Assembly: GCA_900544455.1 (NCBI GenBank)
Contig: UQVJ01000026.1
Location: 1 to 18,506 of the forward strand
DNA from: an uncultured Eggerthella sp.
GTDB taxonomy: Bacteria > Actinomycetota > Coriobacteriia > Coriobacteriales > Eggerthellaceae
Direction of reading: 5' to 3'
Length of the DNA stretch: 18,506 nt
Positions 1 to 6,862 of the stretch are shown here, piece by piece. Position 1 is the first letter of the stretch; every line of letters starts with the position of its first letter. A model generated the notes under the pieces. That model worked only from the letters and a program-made list of their open reading frames with translations. It was not told where the DNA came from and did not search any database. The translations under genes were made by a program, and so were the position numbers.

Positions 1-947
1 TCAGGAAGGCAGGATTGTCCCTGTGAGAATTGTTTAATTAGGTGTAGCAAATCCACCGCAGCGGGGCCCGCGCGGCGGGGCGAGGTGCGGCGGGTGGCGG
101 GGCGTGGGCGGCGCAGGTGGCGACGCGGGTGGCGGCGGGGCGTGAGGTAGCGGGATCGGCGGCGATCGCAAGCCGGCGGGACCCAGGCGGTGCGGCGATC
201 GCAGGCCGGCGGCAAGGCGTGATAGCGGTGAGCGCGACTAGGATTGCAGGGGCGCACTCATGCGTCAAGCAAGCCAGGTATGGGCGATAGGGCGCAGAGC
301 CCATTCGACCAAACTGCAGGCCGCTGCCACGAAGAGGTCGAGCAGCGCTGGCGAGTTCTTCGCGCCATGCATGATCTCAGGCCCCTCGACGCGAAAAGCC
401 ACCCTTGACGGCAAGATTCCCGCGCCATGTATCCAAAACCGCCCGATTGCACCCGGAAATGGATACATGGGGCGAGGATCTTGCCATTTTTACCCCGAAA
501 AGCATGCATGAGGCGAAGATGCTGCCAGGAAGGGGGCTTATTGCGCGCATTCGGGGGAAAGGGGACGCATACGGCGCGATTCTTGCCAGCTGGACCCTAG
601 GGCCGCCGCAGTGCAAGGAAGGGATGCGAGGTTTTATGGGGCGGCGCGGCGGGTAACGGCGCTGGGGCGAGCAACACAGCGGGTAGCGGCATCGGCAGAA
701 CGGGCACGGCGGGCGGCGGCGCTGGCGGGTGCGGGGGCGCGACGGTGCAGGGGCGCGACGGTGCGGGGGCACGGCGCTGGTGGGTGCTGCGCGCGGGGGC
801 GCTAACGGGCGCGGCGCTGCGGAGGGGGGGGTGCGACGCCGGTGACAGCACTGGAACTCGCGACACAACAGGCGCGATGGAAGCGGGCGACGGTTGGCCG
901 CGAGGAGTCGGGGCTCGCTCGGCGCAATACGCCAGCTCGAGTGGCGG
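1..947. other. Gene-poor GC-rich region
   Basis: I see no convincing gene in this stretch. Two parts (about 60-235 and 640-850) are extremely G-rich on the plus strand and built of degenerate GGCGGG/GGGGCG triplet-like runs. One clear short duplication is GGGGCGCGACGGTGC at 734-748, repeated at 750-764. The open frames here exist because stop codons are rare in such sequence, and they have no ribosome sites or recognisable domains. The middle part (350-587) holds five copies of the 26-nt module listed separately. Confidence 0.6.
350..587. repeat. Cluster L of the 26-nt GGCAAGAT module (5 copies)
   Basis: Five copies of a gap-free module are present: GGCAAGAT-like octamer, nine variable bases, then ATGTATCC-like. 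Plus-strand copies lie at 350-375 and 410-435. Minus-strand copies lie at 460-485, 501-526 and 562-587. The second and third copies face each other across 24 bp, so the stretch around GGCAAGAT...CATGTATCCA and its complement (410-486) is an imperfect inverted repeat with 23 of 26 positions matching. Starts of copies in one orientation are 60, 41 and 61 bp apart. The function is unknown. Confidence 0.8.
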
Positions 948-1340
948 CTATTCGCCCAAACTGGCGAGCATTACCGCAACGCGCTCTTCGAGCGCTCCGA
1001 TAAGCTGCTGGTTCACTTCGAGCATCTTCTGCAAATCAGCGGGAGAGGCATTTTCCACGTGATAGCCCGTGCTGGCAGAGCAGGGCATGGCGAACTTCGT
1101 TGCCAAAGCAGCAGCAATGTCATGGGCGGGAATTTCATCCCTATGGCAAGGAACGGCAAGCAAGCTTACCGTTGCCGTACGTCCAGGCTCTGGACGCGGG
1201 ATGGCCTGAGCCGTAGCACCCACGTGGGCGAAGGCGGGCGTGCAAGCGTACACCACGATACCGCGCGGAGTTACCGTGACCACTGCTTCAAGGGCGAACA
1301 CCCCTTCGCCTACGCAAACCGCATCTGTACAAAACGCCAT
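948..1340 (-). CDS. LpdD-like / bacterial PAC-type small protein
   Basis: This encodes a 130-residue soluble protein. The start is the ATG at 1340, because AAGGGG lies six bases upstream; an in-frame upstream ATG at 1370 lacks a ribosome site. The order of features fits the family described as prenylated-flavin chaperone LpdD-like (related to proteasome-assembly chaperones). There is an N-terminal beta region ending in TPRGIVVYACTP, then HVGATAQAIPRP, then a hydrophobic strand and a helix with DEIPAHDIAAALA, then YHVENASPADLQKMLEVN near the C-terminus. The family often has GGD.PHIGA where this protein has PAFAHVGA. Members can accompany UbiD-type decarboxylases, but no such enzyme is in the window. 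The family match is from memory of its sequence pattern, so the function is tentative. It is transcribed in the same direction as the HAD gene, but a terminator and a repeat array lie between them. Confidence 0.6.
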   Translation of the reverse strand: MAFCTDAVCVGEGVFALEAVVTVTPRGIVVYACTPAFAHVGATAQAIPRPEPGRTATVSLLAVPCHRDEIPAHDIAAALATKFAMPCSASTGYHVENASPADLQKMLEVNQQLIGALEERVAVMLASLGE

Positions 1341-1446
1341 AGCAATCCCCTTTTCTACGTAGCGAAGCATCGCCTGATCGTCTGCTCGGGAAAGAGGCTG
1401 ACGCGCTAGCCCCCTTTTCGTGCAACCTTAGCGCCACAATACAACA

Positions 1447-1476
1447 AAAGCCGGAAGAGACGGCTCTCCCGGCTTT
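1447..1476 (-). terminator. Rho-independent terminator
   Basis: AAAGCCGG (1447-1454) pairs perfectly with CCGGCTTT (1469-1476), with an inner AGAG/CTCT stem. On the minus strand the hairpin is followed by TTTTGTTGT. It most likely ends transcription of the HAD gene, after the transcript has run through the 40-bp repeats. It could also act upstream of the LpdD-like gene. Confidence 0.8.
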
Positions 1477-1479
1477 CAC

Positions 1480-1719
1480 TTTAGCGGACTTCGGCAGATC
1501 CAATCGCGTTGATCGGCTCCTTAACGGACCGCAGCAAGTTCAGTCGTACCGATCGACCCTTCGACGGACCGCAGCGAACCCAACCGTGCTGATCGACCCT
1601 TCGACGGACCGCGACAAAATCAACCGCGCCAACAAGCTCTTTGACGGACCGCAGCAAGTTCAGTCGTGCTGACCGATTCTTTAATGGATCGCGGCAAACT
1701 CAACCGCGCCAACAAGCTC
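1480..1719 (-). repeat. Six tandem 40-bp degenerate repeats
   Basis: Six units of exactly 40 bp lie end to end without gaps: 1680-1719, 1640-1679, 1600-1639, 1560-1599, 1520-1559 and 1480-1519. On the minus strand the common core reads ...TGCTGCGGTCCGTCAAA. The first unit is the last 40 bp of the HAD gene plus the base after its TAA stop, so the array seems to have grown out of that gene's 3' end. Units 1 and 3 are nearly identical, as are parts of units 2 and 5. The period is not a multiple of three, so the array is not a coding extension. The terminator begins 3 bp after the last unit. Confidence 0.9.
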
Positions 1720-2379
1720 TTCGGGGCTGGCGATAAGCACGCTGGGCATCTGCTCGAGCAATATGTCGCGCCCGAAGAACTTGCCCCAGGCAACGCCCAC
1801 GCTTGGCATGTTCGCGGCATGAGCGGCCTGCAGGTCGTAGGGGCTGTCGCCCACATATACACATCTATCAGGTGAAACACCGAGTTTCTTTGCCGCCATC
1901 AGCAACGGATCAGGATCGGGCTTGTGAGCGGTGCTGTCTTCGGCTCCGTTCACGCAGGCAAACGCATCAAACAGCCCATGAGCCTTCAAGCTCTTCGTGG
2001 CCAAGGCGGCACGCTTCGATGTAACCACACCCACCGTAAAGCCCGCATTCTTCAAGGAGGCAATCGCCTCCGGAATGCCCGGGAACGGGAAGGACTTTTC
2101 GTCCAAATCGCGCTCGTTGTATTCGCGATAGACGCGCGTCAGTTCGTCGGCAACCTCAGGGCCGCAACCGCGTTCGGCAGCAAACGCCTGCATTTGGGTT
2201 ACCAGAGGCTGCCCAACCATGGAAACAAGTTTGCTGTCGGGCAGCGCTTCCCCGAACACCGTCTTGGTGGCGTAACGCATGCTTTCCAAAATCGGAGCAT
2301 AGGTGTCGAGCACCGTGCCATCCAAATCGAACAGCGCCACATCGCGCTTGGGATTCAGGGAGATAAAGGTATCGGACAT
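1681..2379 (-). CDS. HAD-family phosphatase (phosphoglycolate phosphatase/PpaX-like)
   Basis: This 232-residue protein has all four haloacid dehalogenase motifs. Motif I is FDLDGTVLDT, with nucleophile D18 and acid/base D20. Motif II is VVTSKR. The motif III lysine is in HKPDPDP. Motif IV is YVGDSPYDLQAA. A helical cap lies between motif I and motif II, as in subfamily IA enzymes such as Gph and PpaX. Such enzymes remove phosphate from small metabolites, but the substrate cannot be read from the sequence. The length is normal for the family. No good ribosome site precedes the ATG; GATAAT lies only five bases upstream, so a very short or leaderless transcript is possible. The last 12 codons form the first unit of the 40-bp repeat array that continues past the stop codon. 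Confidence 0.9.
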   Translation of the reverse strand: MSDTFISLNPKRDVALFDLDGTVLDTYAPILESMRYATKTVFGEALPDSKLVSMVGQPLVTQMQAFAAERGCGPEVADELTRVYREYNERDLDEKSFPFPGIPEAIASLKNAGFTVGVVTSKRAALATKSLKAHGLFDAFACVNGAEDSTAHKPDPDPLLMAAKKLGVSPDRCVYVGDSPYDLQAAHAANMPSVGVAWGKFFGRDILLEQMPSVLIASPEELVGAVEFAAIH

Positions 2380-2652
2380 GACGAATTATCTTCTTTCAGA
2401 ACAATCTACATTCAGAGGCAAGACTGCACATTACCATTCACGAACCCGCGAGTAAAACGGCAAAGCGGGCATTACGCACTCCGCGCCGCCGAAGGGGCGC
2501 TTCCGCAAGACCGGATGGAAGCCCGATGCTTTGCCTGGCGACACGGCAGGGGCTAGGGCGCTTCGGCGAGGAGGGCAGCCGGCCCATCTCCGCATATGCG
2601 AAGGCGCTTCGATGGAAGTGACTCTTTCTGACGAGCAACCCCGTCAGATCAT
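2380..2652. other. Intergenic, no gene seen
   Basis: The stretch holds the upstream region of the HAD gene and GC-rich sequence with several short imperfect hairpins based on GGCGCTTC/GAAGCGCC. The open frames here have no ribosome site or recognisable composition, and I do not call a gene. Confidence 0.5.
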
Positions 2653-2868
2653 GTCAAGAAACCGATATTTTGTACTCCAGCGCAGCCGAAAGGCAGGTTT
2701 CTGGCAAGATTTCAGCGAAATGTACTCTCGGACAGCCATTTTTGGCAAAATCGACTTATTATGTACGCATTCAAGTGGAAAAACGCTGTCGAAGAGTACA
2801 TTTGACGAATATCTCGCCAGAAAGCAGAGTTTTTCCTGCGCTGGAGTACAAAATACGCAGATCTTGCC
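2653..2868. repeat. Cluster M of the 26-nt GGCAAGAT module (5 copies) with a perfect 20-bp inverted repeat
   Basis: Plus-strand copies lie at 2653-2678, 2703-2728 and 2744-2769. Minus-strand copies lie at 2793-2818 and 2843-2868. Within this cluster the tail of the module is usually ATGTACTC or TTGTACTCC. The outer copies end in a perfect 20-bp inverted repeat, TATTTTGTACTCCAGCGCAG at 2666-2685 and its complement at 2836-2855. The arms stay about 70 percent similar as they run inward. Same-orientation starts are 50, 41 and 50 bp apart. The two inner copies face each other across 23 bp, almost the same as in cluster L. The cluster lies between the HAD gene and the terminator of the LytR unit. 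Confidence 0.85.
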
Positions 2869-2937
2869 ATCCTCACTGTTCCTTGGCATTCGCACGCGGG
2901 GATCCCGACCCGCAGGGAGCAGAAGAGCAGATCAACC

Positions 2938-3062
2938 TCGGGGCTGATTCCGAACTACCCCCAAGCTGATCCCGAACTAACCCCGAACTAGCCGATTCCA
3001 AACTAACCCCGAACTACCCCCCTAAGCCGATCCCAAGCTGATCCTAAACCAACCCTAAGCTC
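2938..3062. repeat. Degenerate tandem repeat, about 22-26 bp period
   Basis: About five units share the motif AAGCTGATCCCGAACTAACC, with small insertions between units. Examples start near 2943, 2973, 2991, 3024 and 3035. The spacing is irregular and the sequence is pyrimidine-rich on the plus strand. It lies downstream of the LytR terminator and next to cluster M. Bases 3063-3205 after it hold nothing I can identify. Confidence 0.7.
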
Positions 3063-3205
3063 GCCCACCCCTCGCCTGCAATGAATTCGAACCAGCAAGG
3101 AGCCCTTCGGAAAAACGCTCGGATGAAGCCGGAGAGAGGCGGCAGGCAATGTCAGCGAAGTCGGGGGAATGGACGTCGGCCAATATCGGTAAAGGCAGAT
3201 AAAAC

Positions 3206-3232
3206 AAAAAAGGGCCGGCTTGAAGCCGACCC
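3206..3232 (-). terminator. Rho-independent terminator of the LytR/ncRNA unit
   Basis: On the minus strand a hairpin GGGTCGGCTTCAAGCCGGCCC is followed directly by TTTTTTGTTTT. One C-A mismatch interrupts the stem. This is the strongest minus-strand terminator in this part of the window. It lies about 220 bp beyond the LytR stop codon and just after the candidate structured RNA. Confidence 0.85.
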
Positions 3233-3254
3233 AACTAGTTGAAGCATATGGTAC

Positions 3255-3438
3255 CGCCTTGCACGGAGAACACTGCTGATAGCGCCCATCGCGGCGGTGA
3301 TGCCAGGTGTCGCTACGCGCGAGGGTTCCTTGTTTCAGGCCTGCCCGCCAGCAACGTGCGTCGGTTGCCGCAATGCGGACTGGCTACCGTAAAGGCGGGG
3401 ATTGACGCCATGCGCAGAGGAGCCCTTCCAGGCAAGCG
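3255..3438 (-). ncRNA. Candidate structured RNA, about 184 nt
   Basis: The stretch between the LytR stop codon and its terminator has no gene but folds well on the minus strand by eye. The two ends form a long closing stem: CGCTTGCCTGGAAGG near 3438 pairs with TTCTCCGTGCAAGGCG near 3255, with two mismatches and a bulge. Inside is a three-way arrangement. GCCAG pairs with CTGGC and encloses the hairpins CCGCATTGCGG and CAAC...GTTG. A further hairpin AAGCGT...ACGCTT follows the LytR stop. Size and closing-stem architecture recall 6S RNA, but I see no diagnostic sequence. It could instead be a stable 3' UTR. Confidence 0.35.
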
Positions 3439-3455
3439 TCAGACGCAAAGCACGC

Positions 3456-4169
3456 TTACAGGCCCAGCGCCTTCTTAAGGGAAGACACGCGGCGACGGGA
3501 AACCGGAATCTTCTCGTCTACGCCGTCGAGCGTAAGAAGCAAGGTGCCGCCCGACTGAGGCTCAACTTCCTTGACCAGCGCAAGGTTAACCAGGTAACCG
3601 CGATGAACACGGAAGAAACCGTGGCCATCGAGCGTTTTTTCCAGCTGAGCCAAGCTTACGGTAGAGAAGAAACGGTCGACGCCAGTTTGCAGGTACGCAT
3701 AATCGTCGCGCGCCATAACATAACGAATGTCGTCGATGTTGATGAGGATCTTCTTGCCGCCCTTTTCAACAGGAATGCGCTCAGCCTTCTGTGCCTTTGC
3801 ATGAAGCAGCACATGCTCGCGGACGCGAGCGAGAGCATGAGAAAGACGCTCGGTTTCAACAGGCTTAACCAGGTAATCGATAGCATTAACCTTGAACGCA
3901 TCCAGAGCAAATTCGCTATAGGCGGTAACGAATACCACGGCAGGCGGGTACTTCAAATGCTGCAGAGCCTCTGCGAGCTGAATACCGGTAGCCTCGGGCA
4001 TGTTGATATCCAAGAACATAACGTCGCAAGGGTATTCCTTGAGCTTTTCGATAGCCTCGCGGACGCTTGCGGCCTCGGCAACAACTTCAGTCTGGTTGAG
4101 TTCGCCTAGCAGGAAGCGCAACTCGGAACGCGCTGGCGCTTCGTCATCAACGATAATTGCCTTCAGCAA
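3456..4169 (-). CDS. LytR/AlgR-family response regulator (LytTR domain)
   Basis: This 237-residue regulator has an N-terminal receiver domain and a C-terminal LytTR DNA-binding domain. The receiver shows the acidic pair D8-D9 in IIVDDEAPAR, the phosphorylated aspartate D54 in VMFLDINMP, a threonine in VFVTAYSEFALDAF and the lysine in DYLVKPVE. The LytTR domain, from about residue 135, contains the conserved region FFRVHRGYLVNLALVKEVEP and ends in VSRRRVSSLKKALG. I choose the TTG at 4169, because GAGGAGG lies five bases upstream. A longer GTG start at 4217 would lie upstream of the TATAAT box at 4206-4211. Its natural partner is the LytS-like kinase at 10093-11385, now 5.9 kb away beyond a mobile element. 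The target genes are unknown. Confidence 0.93.
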   Translation of the reverse strand: MLKAIIVDDEAPARSELRFLLGELNQTEVVAEAASVREAIEKLKEYPCDVMFLDINMPEATGIQLAEALQHLKYPPAVVFVTAYSEFALDAFKVNAIDYLVKPVETERLSHALARVREHVLLHAKAQKAERIPVEKGGKKILINIDDIRYVMARDDYAYLQTGVDRFFSTVSLAQLEKTLDGHGFFRVHRGYLVNLALVKEVEPQSGGTLLLTLDGVDEKIPVSRRRVSSLKKALGL

Positions 4170-4205
4170 CGCAACCTCCTCGTGTTTCGTGAATTTATCA
4201 TTCCT

Positions 4206-4211
4206 ATTATA
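4206..4211 (-). promoter_or_regulatory. -10 box upstream of the LytR-type gene
   Basis: A perfect TATAAT lies on the minus strand 37 bp upstream of the TTG start. No good -35 hexamer is visible at 16-18 bp. If it is used, transcription begins near 4197. This gives the response regulator its own promoter despite its separation from the kinase. Confidence 0.5.
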
Positions 4212-4277
4212 GACCACTTACCGAATATGCGCCGATCTATCTGAAACACGTCCCCATATGGAACCAAGCCAAAGCAT

Positions 4278-4298
4278 ATTCAAATACGTTATTCGAAT
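4278..4298. promoter_or_regulatory. Operator-like dyad
   Basis: ATTCAAATA and TATTCGAAT flank the spacer CGT, and 8 of 9 arm positions are complementary. The dyad sits in an AT-rich stretch between the response regulator and the divergent small gene at 4416. It could be a regulator binding site or belong to the element's attachment region. Nothing decides between these. Confidence 0.35.
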
Positions 4299-4340
4299 CA
4301 CCAACCATGACGAACAACATATATCTAGATGCACTCAGTC

Positions 4341-4360
4341 GATCACCAAATCATCACCAG
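4341..4360 (+). repeat. Left copy of a perfect 20-bp inverted repeat
   Basis: GATCACCAAATCATCACCAG here is matched exactly, in reverse complement, at 4929-4948. The two copies enclose 568 bp with two small plus-strand genes. The left copy lies 55 bp upstream of the first of these genes. Confidence 0.9.
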
Positions 4361-4415
4361 AGAACCACCAGGCACGGCGCTATAGCCGCAAGCCGAAAGA
4401 GAAAGGCACATTGCA

Positions 4416-4667
4416 ATGATCTACAAGGCAGAGAAGTTTTCAGCCAATGACGTAATGGAGGAAACCGAGAGGAAGATCAACCAGGCTCATGCCCTGGTCA
4501 ACGCCATAGCTTGCAGCCCGAACGCGGTAAGCGAGTTCGAGGTTTGCGGGATACTGAACTTCCTTGACGTTGTTTCCGAGCAGTTCGGGGAGTGCATGAA
4601 AGCGGTCGAGCTGATTCAAGGCACCGAAGCCCAGGGGATCGCGAGCAGCCCGTTAGAATCCATGTAG
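4416..4667 (+). CDS. Small hypothetical protein (83 aa)
   Basis: I do not recognise this protein. It is predicted to be mostly helical and acidic, with segments NDVMEETERKINQAHALVNAIA and SEFEVCGILNFLDVVSEQFGECMKAVELIQ and no membrane segment. Its composition and amphipathic pattern look like a real protein rather than a shadow frame. A modest ribosome site (AGAAAGG) lies about ten bases before the ATG. TATAGC at about 4381-4386 could be a -10 box. It lies with the next gene between the two 20-bp inverted repeats. It is oriented opposite to the integrase and most of the element. Confidence 0.55.
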   Translation: MIYKAEKFSANDVMEETERKINQAHALVNAIACSPNAVSEFEVCGILNFLDVVSEQFGECMKAVELIQGTEAQGIASSPLESM

Positions 4668-4710
4668 AAGCCCGCACAGGCAGCGACACGGAAGAGCAGA
4701 GGGGCATAGC

Positions 4711-4884
4711 ATGCAGCAACAGCGATGGAGCAGGGCGGAAGATGCCGTCATACGCCGTTACAAGGAACAGGGCGCATACAAGATTCGCAAGCAGCTAAGA
4801 ACGCTGTGCGGCACAGATAGGAAGGCGCTTGAAAACTCACACCACCCCCGATCAACATTTGAAACCAGCAGGTCAGACGGCTAA
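4711..4884 (+). CDS. Short Myb/SANT-like DNA-binding ORF, probably truncated (57 aa)
   Basis: The ORF starts with MQQQRWSRAEDAVIRRYKEQ and continues GAYKIRKQLRTLCGTDRKALENS. This resembles the first helices of a Myb/SANT-like domain of the kind seen in phage and element proteins (W..AED..IRR.Y...GA). AGAGGGG lies about seven bases before the ATG. The expected third helix and any downstream domain are missing. After ALENS the sequence becomes HHPRSTFETSRSDG, which looks like read-out into unrelated DNA. The ORF at 9788-10108 at the other end of the element has the opposite defect. The domain call is from pattern only. Confidence 0.5.
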   Translation: MQQQRWSRAEDAVIRRYKEQGAYKIRKQLRTLCGTDRKALENSHHPRSTFETSRSDG

Positions 4885-4904
4885 TTTCTGCTGACCCGCT
4901 GGTT
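4863..4904. terminator. Hairpin, possible bidirectional terminator
   Basis: AACCAGCAGGTCAG (4863-4876) pairs with CTGACCCGCTGGTT (4891-4904) at 13 of 14 positions across a 14-nt loop. It overlaps the end of the 57-residue ORF and lies about 50 bp beyond the integrase stop. It could serve both convergent units. The T-runs on either side are weak. Confidence 0.5.
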
Positions 4905-4928
4905 AATACGCGCTTGCAAAACGCCCCG

Positions 4929-4948
4929 CTGGTGATGATTTGGTGATC
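4929..4948 (-). repeat. Right copy of the perfect 20-bp inverted repeat
   Basis: This is the exact reverse complement of 4341-4360. It lies four bases beyond the end of the integrase reading frame, a common place for an integrase recombination site. No third copy was found near the right end of the element. Confidence 0.9.
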
Positions 4949-4952
4949 TTTG

Positions 4953-6205
4953 CTATACGGCCTTCCTCTTCGCTTTCGTAAGAAGTGCGCCGATGGCACC
5001 CGCGCACTCAACGTCTCGCTGGGGCATGGCGTGGGCGTACATGTCGCTAGTTATGCTCGGTGAAGCGTGACCCAATCGAGCGGAAACGCTGATAACATCC
5101 TCCCCGTTTGCAAGCAGGTAGGTAGCCTGTGTGTGGCGCAGCTCGTGGAAACATGGACGCTTCCCTAGGCTGTCCTTGAACTGGTGCCTTTCGCAAAACT
5201 TACTGAATTGGTTCCTGAAAGATGATAGGTTCAGTGTTCCCCCAGCAAGAGCAGCAACGCCGCCGAACCTGCGCCCACTCGTTGAGCAGCAGACAGGCGT
5301 TTTCGGAACCTGCACGACACCCAGCGCGCAAAGCTCGCTCTTCTGCTCGCGCTTCCATTCCCTGAGCCATCGGAGCGTTGCCCTGTCGATCGTGACCGTT
5401 CTATTGCTGTTTTCGGTCTTGGGCGCTTTGACGGTCTGGGGCGGAACGCCCGCCTTCCTCGCTTCGCATACGCGAACAAGGCTCTTCGTGATGGACACCG
5501 TTTCGGCCTTGAAGTCGATGTCGTTCCACGTGAGCGCCAACACCTCGCCGCGCCGTGCGCCGATGGCAAAACCGATCCTTACGGCTGCTGAGAAGCCGCT
5601 GAACCCCTCCTCTTCGTCAAGCACGTTCAGCACCTTCCCGCTTCCTCGAACGAAAGGTACCCGCGCTTGTTCGCTTCGCTCTTCGGTGCCTTCACCTGGT
5701 CGAACTTGTTGGAGGTGGCAAGTCCGTCCCTTACGGCGTTCTTGAAAGCCATCTTAGCCAGCTTGTGGGCATGGTTCAGCGTTATACCCGAAGCACCATC
5801 GCTAGACGCTTTCCTGTACCAGCTTTCGATCATGGACGGACTAACGTCCTTGACTGGCACGCCGCCAACGTACGGGGCGATCCACTTGCGGAGAAGCAAA
5901 TTGTACTTAGCGATCGTACTGTCTGCGAACTCTCCCATCGTCTGACGGTTATTCAGGTAATCGCCAATGAACTCGGAGACGGTGACCTTATCGGCATCGG
6001 GTCGTATTCCCGATTCGGCTTCCCTCCTTATCCTCATGCAAAAGTTTTCGCAATCTCTTTTCGTGCCGCGAAACCGCTTATGCTTGGGTCTTTTCATGCC
6101 TGGCACGTTGATATAGCAGTCCCACCGCTTCGGTCTGTAGCTTTTGCCCTCAGCGTCTTTAGTCTCGTGATAGTTATATGCTCCGTTAGCAACCATTATT
6201 GCCAC
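4953..6205 (-). pseudogene. int: Phage-type tyrosine integrase, frameshifted
   Basis: Two overlapping frames make up one integrase. The first (5627-6205, 192 aa) has an N-terminal DNA-binding segment (YRPKRWDCYINVPG) and a core-binding domain (TVSEFIGDYLNN...YRKASSDGASGITLNHAHKLAKMAFKNA). The second (4953-5633, 226 aa) has the catalytic domain, with arginine in ARRGEVLAL, the HELRH box, the RLGHAS histidine and the tyrosine in SDMYAHA. The join lies in GGAAGGTGCTGA near 5630. One missing base ends the first frame after YLSFEEAG, whereas NVLDEEEGF is read in the next frame. All catalytic residues are intact. It may be an inactivated gene, a sequencing error, or two coupled polypeptides (the second could start at GTG 5633). 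The GTG at 6205 is preceded by AAGAAAGG five bases upstream. Confidence 0.85.
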
Positions 6206-6371
6206 TCATGCCTTTCTTATCTTCCGTTCCGTCAATGACGGATAATGCCCCGCCTGCTCCCGCATCGGTAGGCAACGGCTGCCTATAGCCGAACCCAGCC
6301 ATAAAGGAAAACCTATAACGGGAACGGGTCATTTTCTGGTTTCTGTTGGGCTGATTCCCGCCCTTGCCAGA
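6206..6371. other. Gap between terminase-like gene and integrase
   Basis: This 166-bp gap contains no ORF I support. It presumably holds the integrase promoter, but no clear -35/-10 pair stands out. Confidence 0.4.
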
Positions 6372-6779
6372 CTATGGGCGCTTGGACGGCGTGAACACGA
6401 TGCGCGGAACGGTGTCCGTTTCCGCTTCGCGCTTAACGTCTGATAGCTCGTTGAGCCTGTCCATCGTGTCCGTGAAACCCCTTAGCGCGGTGCTGTCCAT
6501 GCCTTCCAGCAATTCCCTGTAACACCTGTCGTTTACCGCCTGTAGGCGCTCTAGAGCCTTCCCCAGGCTCCATTTGGCGGCTTCTGCCGCTTCCCTGCGC
6601 CCCTCTTCCACAATGGGGGCGATAACGGGGTTGGAGAGAAGGCGCTGGGCTTCCCTTGCCACGCTTGCGCTGCTCATGCCGTCCGCTCGGTACGCTTGCC
6701 TGTACGCTTCGGACGGCGCGGCACCCGATACTATGGCGTTGGCAAATTCGAGCTGCTTAGGCGTTGGCGTTCTTCCCAT
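6372..6779 (-). CDS. Terminase small subunit-like protein
   Basis: This 135-residue protein begins TPKQLEFANAIVSGAAPSEAYRQAYR and continues SSASVAREAQRLLSNPVIAPIVEEG. That is the helix-turn-helix signature of phage terminase small subunits (LTPKQ..F...., A..AYR.AY, EA.RLL.NP.I). A helical oligomerisation-type region follows. The small subunit recognises the packaging site on phage DNA. AGGA lies about seven bases before the ATG. No large terminase subunit, portal or capsid gene is near. A lone small subunit is a hallmark of phage satellites that redirect a helper phage's packaging. It could also be a remnant of a decayed prophage or a generic phage DNA-binding protein. Confidence 0.65.
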   Translation of the reverse strand: MGRTPTPKQLEFANAIVSGAAPSEAYRQAYRADGMSSASVAREAQRLLSNPVIAPIVEEGRREAAEAAKWSLGKALERLQAVNDRCYRELLEGMDSTALRGFTDTMDRLNELSDVKREAETDTVPRIVFTPSKRP

Positions 6780-6862
6780 GCGCTTTCCTCTCCGTTGCCG
6801 TTCGCGGAACGGCGTTTATCGTTCTCTTGGATTGCCTTTGCTTGGCTTTTCGTTTCCTGCAA

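Noticed and set aside
350..587. CRISPR array
   Set aside because: The repeated module occurs in both orientations, is degenerate, lacks regular unique spacers, and no cas gene is in the window. The same applies to the other arrays.
38..868. Arginine/proline/alanine-rich minus-strand frames
   Set aside because: They are translations of low-complexity GC-rich sequence without ribosome sites or domain-like composition.
894..1409. Long plus-strand frame opposite the LpdD-like gene
   Set aside because: It is the antisense shadow of a minus-strand gene with a good ribosome site and recognisable family pattern; the plus frame has neither.
2438..2895. Short frames across the intergenic inverted structure
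   Set aside because: They only read through the repeat arms and have no start context.
3080..3120. tRNA T-arm-like GGTTCGAATTC on the minus strand
   Set aside because: The flanking bases do not pair as a T-stem, and no acceptor, D or anticodon arm is present.
3255..3438. Riboswitch, tmRNA or RNase P RNA
   Set aside because: I see none of the conserved sequence boxes of cobalamin or similar riboswitches, nor those of tmRNA or RNase P. Only the general structure supports an RNA.
3402..4109. 235-residue plus-strand frame over the response regulator
   Set aside because: It is antisense to a clear receiver-LytTR gene and has no ribosome site.
5620..5640. Programmed frameshift in the integrase
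   Set aside because: No slippery heptamer of the usual type is present at the join; decay or error is simpler.
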